From the NCBI GenBank assembly GCA_040290295.1, contig PSMW01000018.1, positions 1 to 64,000 of the forward strand: a DNA stretch of 64,000 bases. The letters run 5' to 3'. Below are positions 35,830 through 44,922 of the stretch, piece after piece. Numbering within the stretch: position 1 is the stretch's first letter; each line of letters begins with the position of its first letter. The position numbers and the translations under genes were made by a program. The notes beneath the pieces were generated by a model. The model had not been told where the DNA came from, ran no database searches, and worked only from the letters and a program-made list of their open reading frames with translations. The DNA comes from CAADGV01 sp040290295. Its GTDB lineage: Bacteria; Bacteroidota; Ignavibacteria; UBA10030; UBA6906.

Positions 35830-38800
35830 CTATTTGATGATGAGTAGTTTTCGCGTCGTGACAAAATCGTTTACCTGCCCGTCCCGACTCGTCGGGACGA
35901 GGTCTCGTGTCGCAGAGGGCGACACGGACAAGCGGTAGTAGTACACGCCGCTGGCAAGGTGGGAAGCATCGAGCGTCACTTCGTGGAAACCTGCCCGATG
36001 CTCGCCATCCAACAACGTCTTGACCCGCTGTCCCAGCGCGTTGAACAGCTCGAGGCTCACACGCCCATCGTGTGGCAAGTCGTATCGGATGCGCGTCGTC
36101 GGATTGAAGGGATTCGGCACATTCTGATGAAGCGCGTACTCCGTCGGAAGCATTTCGTCCTCCACATTCAACACTGTGTTGACTGTCAGCGCATGACTGT
36201 AATGCACCGTTCCGTCGAGATCGATCTGGCGGAGGCGATAGGAGAGTCTGCCCGTCGGTACCTCATTATGCGTGAAAGCATACCGGTGGGGTTCAATTGT
36301 GGTGCCGTGTCCTGGTACGAAACTGTCGGGAACGTCCCTGAACACCGCCATCGTGTCGGTCTTATACTGCACGTAGAAACCAAAGTTGTTTAGTTCGGAA
36401 ATCGTCATCCATTCCAAGCGAACCCGCCGCCCCGATAGCGGTGTGGCACTGAAGGAAGCCAGTTGCACCGGCAACGGCGAGAGCGTAGAGTGATACGGTC
36501 CTCCAGCAATATTTCGGAAATCAGGATTCCAACCCAGGTTCGTCGTAGGACTGAGTGCAACAGAGCCGGGGACGGTGACGTCGGAGAAGTACGCTGTGGA
36601 GCTGACCACCATAGCAAATGCCTGCATGTTACCGGCAGCGGTGATGCCCAATTCGCTGAACGGGATACTCATTTCGAAACCGTGATTCGTCAAGCCATCA
36701 TTTCGGAAGGCAAACTGAACAGAGTTCGCGCCGAAAGCTCCTCCACTTGAGGGACCGGTCGCAGGCGTGCCGCCTTGACCGCAATTGCCCAAGTACGACG
36801 TTGCAAGCGTACCTACTCGCTTCAATACATCTACGTACGTATTCGATGACGATCCACCAGTGTTGAGCGCGAACAGATAATCCACCTCGAAATCCGCTTT
36901 GAACTGGCTATGTTGCGGATTCGTATCACCCATATAGTGACCCGCACCAGCAACACCCCCAAGCGCTGTCCCCGCCGGTGTCCCCGTCTGCTCAGAGAAG
37001 TTCAACCACAATCCGATGCCGTCGGAGTTGGTCGTGTTCAACTTGCCCGCAACACCGATGTACAGTTGTTGGTTAACCACATCAGGATAGTAGAAAATTT
37101 TTTGGACGTCGATCTCAGGACCGAAGCCGAGGTTGTTGTTCTGCTTCGTTGCAAGAATGATGTACTGTGCATCAGAGAGGTCGCCGTCAACGACGGGCGT
37201 GGGAGCGAATTGTGTTTGAAAGGTCGCTGCGATTTGGTCGTCCGCCGAAGGCGTGCCGGGAATTGGTGCGACGGTAGCGGTAACATCGTACAGTCTGTTG
37301 TTCGTAAGCGAGAAGGTCGGATACGCAACGGTGACACTATCGCCTGCTTGAAAATCCGTGATGGTATAGTCAGCCGAATAGAGTTCGACGCCACCTGAAG
37401 CAATCTGCAGCGTGGTTAGAACATTCTGCAGCGATTGTGTGCTGAGATTGACATACGTTGCGCGTGGGGTTATCGAAGCACTCTGGACGATGGTGGGAAT
37501 ATCGATGCGCGCAGCAGCGACGTTCGTTGTATAGGGAGAAGGAAACGTACTCGGCACCCAGACAGCATATCCCAGAGCAGGAGCGCGCAGCAGAACGCGC
37601 CCATCCGAAGCAACCGTCGTTGTTCCGGTAATGTTCCCCGTAACATCCTTGAGCACTTTGTTCTGCCAAGAGAATGCAGTCACCCACACTTGCGCTTCTG
37701 TGCTGGCTGTATTCAACATCAGGAGGATTCCGCTCGTATCGGGCGAGCCGATGCCGTACCGTCGCATCACGTAAATCTTCGATTGGTTGCCTGCAGGATA
37801 GACCGGCGCATCGATCCCGGTATAGGCAGTAGGATAATCTTGCGCACCGCGTGCCCAACGCCGAACCCCAAGGAGAAGGTTGATGTTGTTGCGCACGCCG
37901 TAAATGAAATAGTCTCTCCACCAGACACAAGGATACCCCTGATGGGTAAGTATGTAAGCGTAGGCAAGCTTCTTATTGTTGACGATCGGATTGTGGCCCG
38001 TTCCATCGATGACCCCCTGCCAATTGATACGGTCGAAATCATGATTGTCAACCAACGTCACCACTTGCGTCGCAGGCGTTCCGTTGTTGATCAAACCCGC
38101 GGTGTGGAGACTGCGCATATCGAATGTCGAGCTGTTGTCGCACATCGGCTTGAGTGCATTGAACCGCAGGTTGAAATCGAACACGCTCGTGTTGGGTCTG
38201 CCGCTCATGCGGTTCAACCAACCTTGGAGAACGCCGAGGTCGCCATCGTAACACTCACCGACCATGAACTTCCCAGCCATTGCACCGCTGTTTCCCCAGC
38301 GCGTGAGGTAGGCATGATGAATGCCTTTCACATTATCGATACGGTATCCATCGAGCTGGAGGCGATTCGTCAACCATGTGCCCCACACGATCATGCTATC
38401 GCCCATAGGGAGATTGTCACCAACATTGTTATGAAGCGCAACGTCTTGACCGAAGCTGTTGGTGTAAAAGTACATCGCACCGAATTGCGGTCCACAATAG
38501 TCGCCGGTGTTCGACGCGTTCACGGACGCGTTCGGATAAAAATATTGCGCACCTGAACCGACATTCCATGCAAGGCGACCGCTGCCATACGTCAGCGGAA
38601 ATGCTGTGTGGGTCTGCCCTGCAACCGAAACCGGCGGACACGAACCGGCAAGCGAAAGATACGGATTTGTTTCGAGCAGTCCTCCTTCGCGATGATTCAT
38701 CACGATGTCCGCGTACACCTGCATACCTTGCGCATGATACTCATTGATCGATGCTTGGAGCTTGGCGTAGGTTCCGTACCGAGTCGGAATGTCTGAGCCT

Positions 38801-39099
38801 CCACCAGAGGAGATGTTGCCGCCCCGACTGTCGTACTCTCCCAGATCGTACCAATCGTAGGGGGTGTAGCCTACATCCGATCCGCCGGCATTGCCCTTAT
38901 AAACAGGTGGATAGTACACCGCAGTGAAACCGGCGCGTTTGAGTTGTGCAGTGCGAGCCTTAAGCGTATCATACCATACCCCACCAGGCCGTACATTCCA
39001 GTAGAACCCTTGAATCATCACTGGATCTTGAGCGTGCACCAACGCGCTCTCGACAATGATCAACCCCGCGACGATCAATAATTTGTAAAAGATTTTCAT
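35830..39099 (-). CDS. T9SS-secreted GH13 alpha-amylase with accessory domains
   Basis: 1089 residues from ATG 39099, which has AAGGAG upstream and overlaps the preceding gene's stop by 4 bases. A signal peptide ends at 'ALVHAQ'. The catalytic domain (about 20-500) resembles canonical secreted alpha-amylase: 'MIQGFYWNVRPGG', 'VYADIVMNHREG', the nucleophile in 'DGYRIDNVKGI' (about 253), the acid in 'MVGECYDG' (about 282) and 'LVDNHDFDR' (about 352). An Ig-like region and a DOMON/CBM9-like module ('VVDGDLSDAQYIILATKQNN') follow. The T9SS domain 'NVPNPFNPTTRIRYDL' has an unusual insert near its end (see the repeat at 35880-35926). Confidence 0.93.
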   Translation of the reverse strand: MKIFYKLLIVAGLIIVESALVHAQDPVMIQGFYWNVRPGGVWYDTLKARTAQLKRAGFTAVYYPPVYKGNAGGSDVGYTPYDWYDLGEYDSRGGNISSGGGSDIPTRYGTYAKLQASINEYHAQGMQVYADIVMNHREGGLLETNPYLSLAGSCPPVSVAGQTHTAFPLTYGSGRLAWNVGSGAQYFYPNASVNASNTGDYCGPQFGAMYFYTNSFGQDVALHNNVGDNLPMGDSMIVWGTWLTNRLQLDGYRIDNVKGIHHAYLTRWGNSGAMAGKFMVGECYDGDLGVLQGWLNRMSGRPNTSVFDFNLRFNALKPMCDNSSTFDMRSLHTAGLINNGTPATQVVTLVDNHDFDRINWQGVIDGTGHNPIVNNKKLAYAYILTHQGYPCVWWRDYFIYGVRNNINLLLGVRRWARGAQDYPTAYTGIDAPVYPAGNQSKIYVMRRYGIGSPDTSGILLMLNTASTEAQVWVTAFSWQNKVLKDVTGNITGTTTVASDGRVLLRAPALGYAVWVPSTFPSPYTTNVAAARIDIPTIVQSASITPRATYVNLSTQSLQNVLTTLQIASGGVELYSADYTITDFQAGDSVTVAYPTFSLTNNRLYDVTATVAPIPGTPSADDQIAATFQTQFAPTPVVDGDLSDAQYIILATKQNNNLGFGPEIDVQKIFYYPDVVNQQLYIGVAGKLNTTNSDGIGLWLNFSEQTGTPAGTALGGVAGAGHYMGDTNPQHSQFKADFEVDYLFALNTGGSSSNTYVDVLKRVGTLATSYLGNCGQGGTPATGPSSGGAFGANSVQFAFRNDGLTNHGFEMSIPFSELGITAAGNMQAFAMVVSSTAYFSDVTVPGSVALSPTTNLGWNPDFRNIAGGPYHSTLSPLPVQLASFSATPLSGRRVRLEWMTISELNNFGFYVQYKTDTMAVFRDVPDSFVPGHGTTIEPHRYAFTHNEVPTGRLSYRLRQIDLDGTVHYSHALTVNTVLNVEDEMLPTEYALHQNVPNPFNPTTRIRYDLPHDGRVSLELFNALGQRVKTLLDGEHRAGFHEVTLDASHLASGVYYYRLSVSPSATRDLVPTSRDGQVNDFVTTRKLLIIK
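35880..35926. repeat. Two adjacent palindromes inside the coding tail of the alpha-amylase
   Basis: CGTCCCGA-CTCG-TCGGGACG (35880-35899) and CGTGTCGC-AGAGG-GCGACACG (35906-35926) are two perfect 8-bp hairpins a few bases apart. They encode about 15-20 extra residues (around 'RDLVPTSRDGQVND') between the 'YYYRL' and 'TTRKLLIIK' parts of the sorting domain, where related tails have nothing. They look like an in-frame palindromic element insertion. Confidence 0.6.
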
Positions 39100-40549
39100 A
39101 GCAGTTCTCCTTGCAGCAAGACCATACCAGATGTTTTTGGGAGATTGAATCTTCCTCCGATGTGCGATGCGACGGAGCTCCTCGTCGGCGCAGTGTGGAA
39201 GACCGATGTCCACACGCCACTTTGAAGCGTGGGAATGTTTTCAAGAGCGATGCGCTGGTCTTCTGTCCCGTTATTCAGAAGCACCAACACCCGCGCATGT
39301 TGATTTGCGTGCTCGCGTAGAAAACCGAACAAGCCGCTCATCAACCAACACCGTGCGAAAGGACCGCGCCGCAGCAGCTGGTAGCGTTGCCGTAACGAGA
39401 TAAGCGATTTCATCGTTGCGAGCAGCCGCCGATCCTGCTTCTCTTCATCCCAGATCATCATCTTACGGCAGTCGGGATCTTTGCCTCCTGTCAAGCCCAC
39501 TTCATCGCCGTAATAGATCATAAGGGCACCGATGTATGTCATCTAAAACAGCCATGCGAGCACCAGCGCATCCTTGTTTCCTTTGCACACCGTCAGAACG
39601 CGCTCCGTATCGTGACTGCCCAGAAGATTTTGCAAGACGTACTGTACGTCATCGGGATAGAGCCCACGCGTCTGTGCAAGTGAGCGGTCGAACTCGGACG
39701 GCGTTGTTCTACGCTCCGCAACAACCCGATGCACGAACGCCGGAAGCGATAATTCATTACAGCATCGAATTGATCGCCGCGGAGCCACGGCGAGCCATCG
39801 TCCCAAATTTCTCCAACGATGTAGGCATCGGGATTCAGTCGCTTGACAAGCTTCCGCCACTCGATCCAGAACGGATGCGGTATCTCATTCGGCACATCCA
39901 GTCGCCAGCCATCGATACCGAACTTCATCCAGTACTCTGTCACGTCGAAAAGATATTGCCGTACATCCGGTTGGTGCGTCATCAATTTGGGCAAGTCACC
40001 AAGATTCCACCAACACTCATAGTTTGGTTTGTTCGGTTCTTGCACGGGATAACTGTAGATGTTGAACCAGTGAACGTATCGCGATTGCTTCCCGTTGCGC
40101 CTCACGTCCTCGAACGCGAAAAAATCTACACCCGTATGGTTGAACACTGCATCAAGAAGGACACGAATACCGCGAGCATGACACGCATCGACGAGCCGGC
40201 GGAAAAGGTGCTCATCGCCGAAGTGTGGATCGATCGTAAAATAATCTCGTGCGTGATATTTGTGATTACTGTTCGACCAGAAAATAGGATTGAGGTAAAG
40301 ACAATCGACACCCAGTGAGGAAATGTAATCGAGGCGATCGAGGATGCCATGCAAGTCGCCGCCGAAATAATTACGTGTCGTCGGTTTACTCCCCCACGGC
40401 GCGACGTTCGGCGGGTCGTTCGACGGATCTCCGTTCGCAAACCGATCCGGAAAGATTGAATAGAAGATCGCATCCTTCGCCCACTCGGGAACGAACGAGA
40501 CCGCGACTTCATCTGTTAGTTGGTGAGAGGGATACCTCATGAACTCCAA
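39096..40549 (-). pseudogene. Cytoplasmic GH13 (cyclomaltodextrinase/neopullulanase-like), broken twice
   Basis: First gene of the maltodextrin operon, without a signal peptide. The front 270 residues carry a good barrel start: 'AIFYSIFPDRFANGDPSND', 'VLLDAVFNHTGVDFF', 'IDGWRLDVPNEI' (nucleophile) and 'YIVGEIWDDG' (acid). Near 39719-39720 one base seems lost, since 'FRRSCIG' must shift frame to reach 'ERRTTPSEFDRSLAQ' and 'NLLGSHDTERVLT'. At 39543-39545 an in-frame TAG then replaces the Gln expected in 'LAWLFQMTYIGA', so 'MTYIGALMIYYGDEVG' onward is a third fragment. A frameshift plus an amber codon argue for real decay. The start is TTG 40549 or ATG 40540. Confidence 0.88.
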
Positions 40550-40628
40550 TCATCACGCTGGAAGATGAATCGTCAAACCTCCGATCGATCATCGACTATC
40601 GGCTGGGGAGACGCCGCTCTCGGTAATC

Positions 40629-40642
40629 TGGAAGCGCTTCCA
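40629..40642. promoter_or_regulatory. LacI-family operator, copy 1 (maltodextrin operon)
   Basis: TGGAAGCGCTTCCA, a perfect 14-bp palindrome with the central CG typical of LacI/GalR-family operators. It lies directly after the -10 of the promoter at 40643-40672 and covers the expected transcript start (about 40636). The same sequence occurs before the LacI gene at 58909-58922. Confidence 0.85.
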
Positions 40643-40672
40643 AAAGTACGCGAGTTTCCGCTTGAGAATCAA
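40643..40672 (-). promoter_or_regulatory. Promoter of the maltodextrin operon
   Basis: On the minus strand, TTGATT (40667-40672), an 18-base spacer and TACTTT (40643-40648), followed at once by the operator. It should drive the 15-kb operon from 40549 to 25324. Confidence 0.65.
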
Positions 40673-40789
40673 GACTCCCTCAGAAGAGAATCGTCCTAAG
40701 ATGTTCAGAGGCAAGACGTTCGACAACGAAAGCTTTCGATTAAGCCGAAAACATTCTATATTGGTATGCGTTTTCAACCCAGGAGAGCA

Positions 40790-42781
40790 TTGACAAGAAC
40801 TTCGAAGGCATCGACAACCGATTTGTCAAAAGCGAAGAGACAAGCCTTCCTCGTCTTCACGCTTCTCTTCCCACTCATCTTCTTGGCTCTCACCGAGTTC
40901 ACTCTACGCCTGGCGCGCTATGGAAGCGATCTTTCCCTTTTCACCAAAGAAGTCATCAACGGAAGAATATACTACTTCATCAACCCGGATGTGAAGGGAC
41001 GCTACTTCGCACGCGTCGACTTCACGCCAAACACGTCACCGGATTTTTTTTTGATGCCGAAGCCCGATAGCACGTTTCGCATTTTTTGTCTTGGCGGCTC
41101 AACCACGGCGGGGTTCCCTTACAGCTTTGTTGGATCCTTTTCCACATTCTTGCGCGATCGCCTCACAGCAATGTTTCCCGAGTGGAAGATCGAAGTCATC
41201 AACCTTGGCATGACGGCAACAAACAGCTTCACCGTGCTCGACCTGGCTCGTGAGTTGGTTGACTACCAACCCGATCTCCTCATCGTGTACGACGGACACA
41301 ATGAGTTCTACGGCGCGTTAGGAATCGCATCGCGGGAATCGGTGTTCGGCTCGCGATGGCTCACCCAACTCTACTTGCGCCTCGTTCATTTTCGAACCTT
41401 CCAGCTTCTGCGCGATCTTTACGTGACATTCGCCCGATGGTTTGGAGAACGCCATGAACATGGAGAAGGTGGGACGATGATGGAACGACTTGCTCGCGGA
41501 CAGTACATTCCGTACGGGAGCGACACGTACTGGAAGGGCTATGAGATCTTCGAAGCCAATGTCCGGGAGTTGGTTGCGTTGTGCCGTTCCCACAGCATGC
41601 CGCTTTTTCTGGGTGCGCAAGTTTCCAATCTACGCGACCAGCCACCATTCGTTTCAACCCTCGAGCAGGCTCCACCGAACCTGGCGTTCGATGCCCATTA
41701 CACAGAAGGCTTGAAGCTTATGGTAGAGGGACGCTTTGCCGACGCTCTCGAAGCTTTTCGCTCGGCTCTCCTCGTCGATTCGCTTCATGCCGATGCGCAC
41801 TATCGAACTGCCCGTTGCCTGGATACCTTGGGCAGAAAACGCGAAGCTCTGCTCCACTACACGAAAGCGCGTGACTACGATCTGTTGCGCTTTCGCGCGA
41901 GCAGCGATTTCAATGCCGTGCTGCTTGCGATGGACGACGATACGCTCATCACCTTCGTCGATCTCGAAAGGAAGTTCAAGGTGAACTCGCCCGACTCGCT
42001 CATCGGTAACGAGCTGATCCTCGAACACCTGCATCCGAACGCACGAGGCTACTTCCTGATTGCAAAGGAATATGCATGGAAGATGCACTGGCGCAAATTG
42101 ATTGTCCATACCGACGACGAATGGAACCGGCGCGACAACCTCGACGACGAACGCATGTGGAACGAACGAGCGTTAACAGCACTCGACGAGCGTTGTGCAC
42201 AGCGCCGACTCACGCTTCTCACGTCGGGCTGGCCCTTCAGAAACGACCCCCTGCCTGATCCCCCCATCGACCCGAACGACACGCTCGGCATCATCGCAGA
42301 ACAGATGGTGCGCGGACTCATCACCTGGGAACAAGGGCACGTCACGGCCGCTGAATACTACGCGCGCCGAAATGATCTTGCCTCGCTCGAAGGGGAGTAC
42401 AAAGCACTGATCAACCAAATCCCATTCAATGTCTCGGCGTACCTGCTCTTAGGGCAAGTGTATCTTCATCAAAACAAAAACATGGAGGCAGCCGGCATTT
42501 TGGTGCGCTCACTCGATGTGCAGGAAACCTCCTACGCCTACCGAACATTAGGCATGCTTGCTCTTGATCCGCCAGTGGCAATCAACTTCTTCCTCCACGC
42601 ACAACGCGTCGCCGGTAGCATGCAGGAGAAAGCCGAAGCCGCAACGTTGCTCGCACAAGCCTATTGGCGTACCGGCGACCGGCATCGAGCAGTCTCCGAG
42701 GCACAAAACGCCCTTGTTCTTCAGCCCAACTTCGCGCCGGCGCAGCAACTGCTCCGCGCGCTCCAATCGACCTCGCCATGA
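40790..42781 (+). CDS. SGNH-hydrolase-fold membrane protein with TPR repeats (paralogue 1)
   Basis: 663 residues of unknown function. TTG 40790 is preferred as start: AGGAG lies just upstream, and the resulting 'MTRTSKAS' matches the paralogue's 'MTRTAREQ'. One N-terminal membrane helix (about 22-45, FLVFTLLFPLIFLALTEF) is followed by an extracytoplasmic SGNH/GDSL fold. Block I is 'IFCLGGSTTAGFPY' (Ser), block II 'VINLGMTATNSF' (Gly), block III 'IVYDGHNEFYG' (Asn) and block V 'EHLHPNARGYFLIA' (His). TPR-like repeats occur around 'GRFADALEAFRSALLVDSLH' and at the C-terminus. A TATATT at 40757-40762 may be its -10. Coupled to the next gene by ATGA. Confidence 0.82.
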   Translation: MTRTSKASTTDLSKAKRQAFLVFTLLFPLIFLALTEFTLRLARYGSDLSLFTKEVINGRIYYFINPDVKGRYFARVDFTPNTSPDFFLMPKPDSTFRIFCLGGSTTAGFPYSFVGSFSTFLRDRLTAMFPEWKIEVINLGMTATNSFTVLDLARELVDYQPDLLIVYDGHNEFYGALGIASRESVFGSRWLTQLYLRLVHFRTFQLLRDLYVTFARWFGERHEHGEGGTMMERLARGQYIPYGSDTYWKGYEIFEANVRELVALCRSHSMPLFLGAQVSNLRDQPPFVSTLEQAPPNLAFDAHYTEGLKLMVEGRFADALEAFRSALLVDSLHADAHYRTARCLDTLGRKREALLHYTKARDYDLLRFRASSDFNAVLLAMDDDTLITFVDLERKFKVNSPDSLIGNELILEHLHPNARGYFLIAKEYAWKMHWRKLIVHTDDEWNRRDNLDDERMWNERALTALDERCAQRRLTLLTSGWPFRNDPLPDPPIDPNDTLGIIAEQMVRGLITWEQGHVTAAEYYARRNDLASLEGEYKALINQIPFNVSAYLLLGQVYLHQNKNMEAAGILVRSLDVQETSYAYRTLGMLALDPPVAINFFLHAQRVAGSMQEKAEAATLLAQAYWRTGDRHRAVSEAQNALVLQPNFAPAQQLLRALQSTSP

Positions 42782-44802
42782 CCAGAACAGCCCGCGAGCA
42801 AGCGAACAATCTTTCAATCTCACGGAGGAGAGTCTTTTTTATTCTCACGATCCTCTTTCCCTTCGTGCTCCTTGCGATCCTAGAATCCTTGTTGCGACTC
42901 ATTGACTACGGAGGCGATCTTCACCTTGTCGTCGAACGAAAGCTTGGGGACAAGGTGTTCTACTCGATCAACCGTTCGGTTGCTCGTCGCTACTTCGCTC
43001 AAGCAGGCACCATCGTGCCCGAACCTGCCGATGATCTGTTCGAGATCGTAAAGAGTAAGAACACTAAACGCATCTTTTGTCTGGGCGAGTCAACGATGGC
43101 GGGATTTCCTTATGAGTTCAACGCAACGGCACCGAGTTTTCTTCGAGATCGGCTTCAAACACTCCTTCCCCACTACAAGATCGAGGTGATCAACGTCGGA
43201 CTTTCCGCCGTGGGAAGCTTTGTGGTGTTGGACTTCATCGATGAGCTGATGGCGTACGAACCCGATTTGTTCATTCTCTACGTGGGCCACAACGAATTCT
43301 ATGGCGCCTTCGGGGCAGCTTCGCGCGTTGCGCTCGGGGGGAGTTCCTTCCTCACTCGTACTGCTCTGATGTTGCTCAGGTTCAAGATTGTTCTCCTTGC
43401 TCGCGATCTCTACGTGGCGATGCGCAACCTCTTCACTCCATCGCATTCTGCATCCGACAATGCCACGTTGATGGGACAAATGGTGGGCGAACAAGGAATC
43501 CGCTACGGCAATCCCCTCTACCAGCGTACACATGAGGCGTACATGGAGAACCTCGAGCGCATTCTCGACGCTGCACAATCCCACCGCGTCCCGATTCTTG
43601 TCAGCACGCTTGTAAGCAACCTCAAGGACCACCCTCCGTTTCAATCAGTGTTTGCGGAACACGCAGATGAGCGAACAAAAGCCGAGTGGCGACGACTTCT
43701 CGACATGGCCGACTCGCTCGCTGAGCGCCGGCACTTCACAGAAGCCATCGCGCTTTACCGCAAGGCATCTCTGCTCGATACGATGCATGCTGAGACCTTT
43801 TTCAAGTTGGCAAGACTTCTTTACGCCGCGAGCCGTTTCGACGAAGCGAAGGAGGCATTTCTTCGCGCAAAGGATTTGGACGCCCTGCGCTTTCGCATGT
43901 CGGAAGAGTTTCAACGCGATCTAATGCGGATCTGTACCGAGCGCGGCGTCGCTCTCGCTCGTCCCGACTCGTCCTTTGCTGTGCACTCACCTCACGGCAT
44001 CGTCGGGAATGAACTCATACTCGAACATCTCCATCCCACCATCGCCGGCTATTTCCTGATGGCAAAAACCTGGTGTCGGACATTGATCTCTTCGAGGTTG
44101 CTCGTCCCCCAGAACGAATGGCGATTCGATCTTGACACATCCGACGTAGAGTACTTGAGGCGTTCCACTGTTTCGGCATTCGACAGCACTGTCGGGCGAC
44201 TGAAGGTCGAACTCCTCATGCGTAAGTGGCCCTTTCAGCGTGTCGATCAGCCGTGGACCTTTTCGCCGCACTCGCCTGTTGAGGACCTCGCGTACCGGTA
44301 CATTCAGGGTCGCATCGGCTGGTCGGATGCACGCTACGCTCTTGCTGAGGCGTATGCAAAGCAAGGAAGGTTCGAGCAAGCTCGCAACGAGTGTCTCGCT
44401 GTTTGGAAAGTGATTCCTTTTTCCTACAATCCGTTGCTTCGCGTCGGTGACTACTATGCACGAGAAGGAAAGATGGCAGAGGCGAAAGCAACGTATTGGC
44501 GTTGCGTACAAACCGAAGACAATCCTTTTGGTAGGATGAAATTAGGATGGCGCTATCTCGAAGAAGAAAAACCCGACTCTGCGCTCCAACAGCTTCTGCT
44601 CGCATTCCAGGTAAACGAGCGTTTTCATGACAAACTCACACTCCAAGGCGCCGCAACAGGTCGCTATCTCTTGGGCGTTGCATACGCGAAGATCGGGAAC
44701 ATCTCTGAAGCACAGCATCAGCTCGAACGAGCCATCGCCATACAGCCGGAATACGCCGACGCGCAAGAATTGCTCCAGCAACTCAAAGCACTTCACCGCT
44801 AA
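42778..44802 (+). CDS. SGNH-hydrolase-fold membrane protein with TPR repeats (paralogue 2)
   Basis: 674 residues from ATG 42778, which overlaps the previous stop by 4 bases. It has the same plan as its neighbour: an N-terminal helix (FFILTILFPFVLLAILESLL), block I 'IFCLGESTMAGFPYEF', 'VINVGLSAVGSF', 'ILYVGHNEFYGAFG' and 'LILEHLHPTIAGYFLMA'. TPR repeats lie in the middle ('HFTEAIALYRKASLLDTMHA') and at the end ('GNISEAQHQLERAIAIQPEY'). The GGS of block I is GES here. The pair clearly arose by duplication. SGNH enzymes act on esters, often sugar O-acetyl groups, but no substrate can be named. It is convergent with the starch operon across a terminator. Confidence 0.82.
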   Translation: MTRTAREQANNLSISRRRVFFILTILFPFVLLAILESLLRLIDYGGDLHLVVERKLGDKVFYSINRSVARRYFAQAGTIVPEPADDLFEIVKSKNTKRIFCLGESTMAGFPYEFNATAPSFLRDRLQTLLPHYKIEVINVGLSAVGSFVVLDFIDELMAYEPDLFILYVGHNEFYGAFGAASRVALGGSSFLTRTALMLLRFKIVLLARDLYVAMRNLFTPSHSASDNATLMGQMVGEQGIRYGNPLYQRTHEAYMENLERILDAAQSHRVPILVSTLVSNLKDHPPFQSVFAEHADERTKAEWRRLLDMADSLAERRHFTEAIALYRKASLLDTMHAETFFKLARLLYAASRFDEAKEAFLRAKDLDALRFRMSEEFQRDLMRICTERGVALARPDSSFAVHSPHGIVGNELILEHLHPTIAGYFLMAKTWCRTLISSRLLVPQNEWRFDLDTSDVEYLRRSTVSAFDSTVGRLKVELLMRKWPFQRVDQPWTFSPHSPVEDLAYRYIQGRIGWSDARYALAEAYAKQGRFEQARNECLAVWKVIPFSYNPLLRVGDYYAREGKMAEAKATYWRCVQTEDNPFGRMKLGWRYLEEEKPDSALQQLLLAFQVNERFHDKLTLQGAATGRYLLGVAYAKIGNISEAQHQLERAIAIQPEYADAQELLQQLKALHR

Positions 44803-44870
44803 TGGCACGCATTCCGAGCGGGTATCCGCGTCAGGGTGCGTCCCACTCGCTTCATTCGTCGCCATCCCAC

Positions 44871-44909
44871 AAAAAAATGGACCCCACCCCAGAGCGAGGC
44901 GGAGTCCAT
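44871..44909 (-). terminator. Rho-independent terminator of the starch-capture operon
   Basis: On the minus strand, ATGGACTCCGCCT pairs with GGGTGGGGTCCAT (13 pairs including three G-T) around a 7-base loop, followed directly by TTTTTT. It lies 14 bases past the last gene of the operon. No T-run is present in the plus direction. Confidence 0.88.
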
Positions 44910-44922
44910 GTAAGAAGGAGAG

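Noticed and set aside
39543..39545. Amber codon read as an amino acid (suppression or pyrrolysine)
   Set aside because: The same gene also has a frameshift, no pyrrolysine signal or suppressor tRNA is seen, and simple gene decay explains both.
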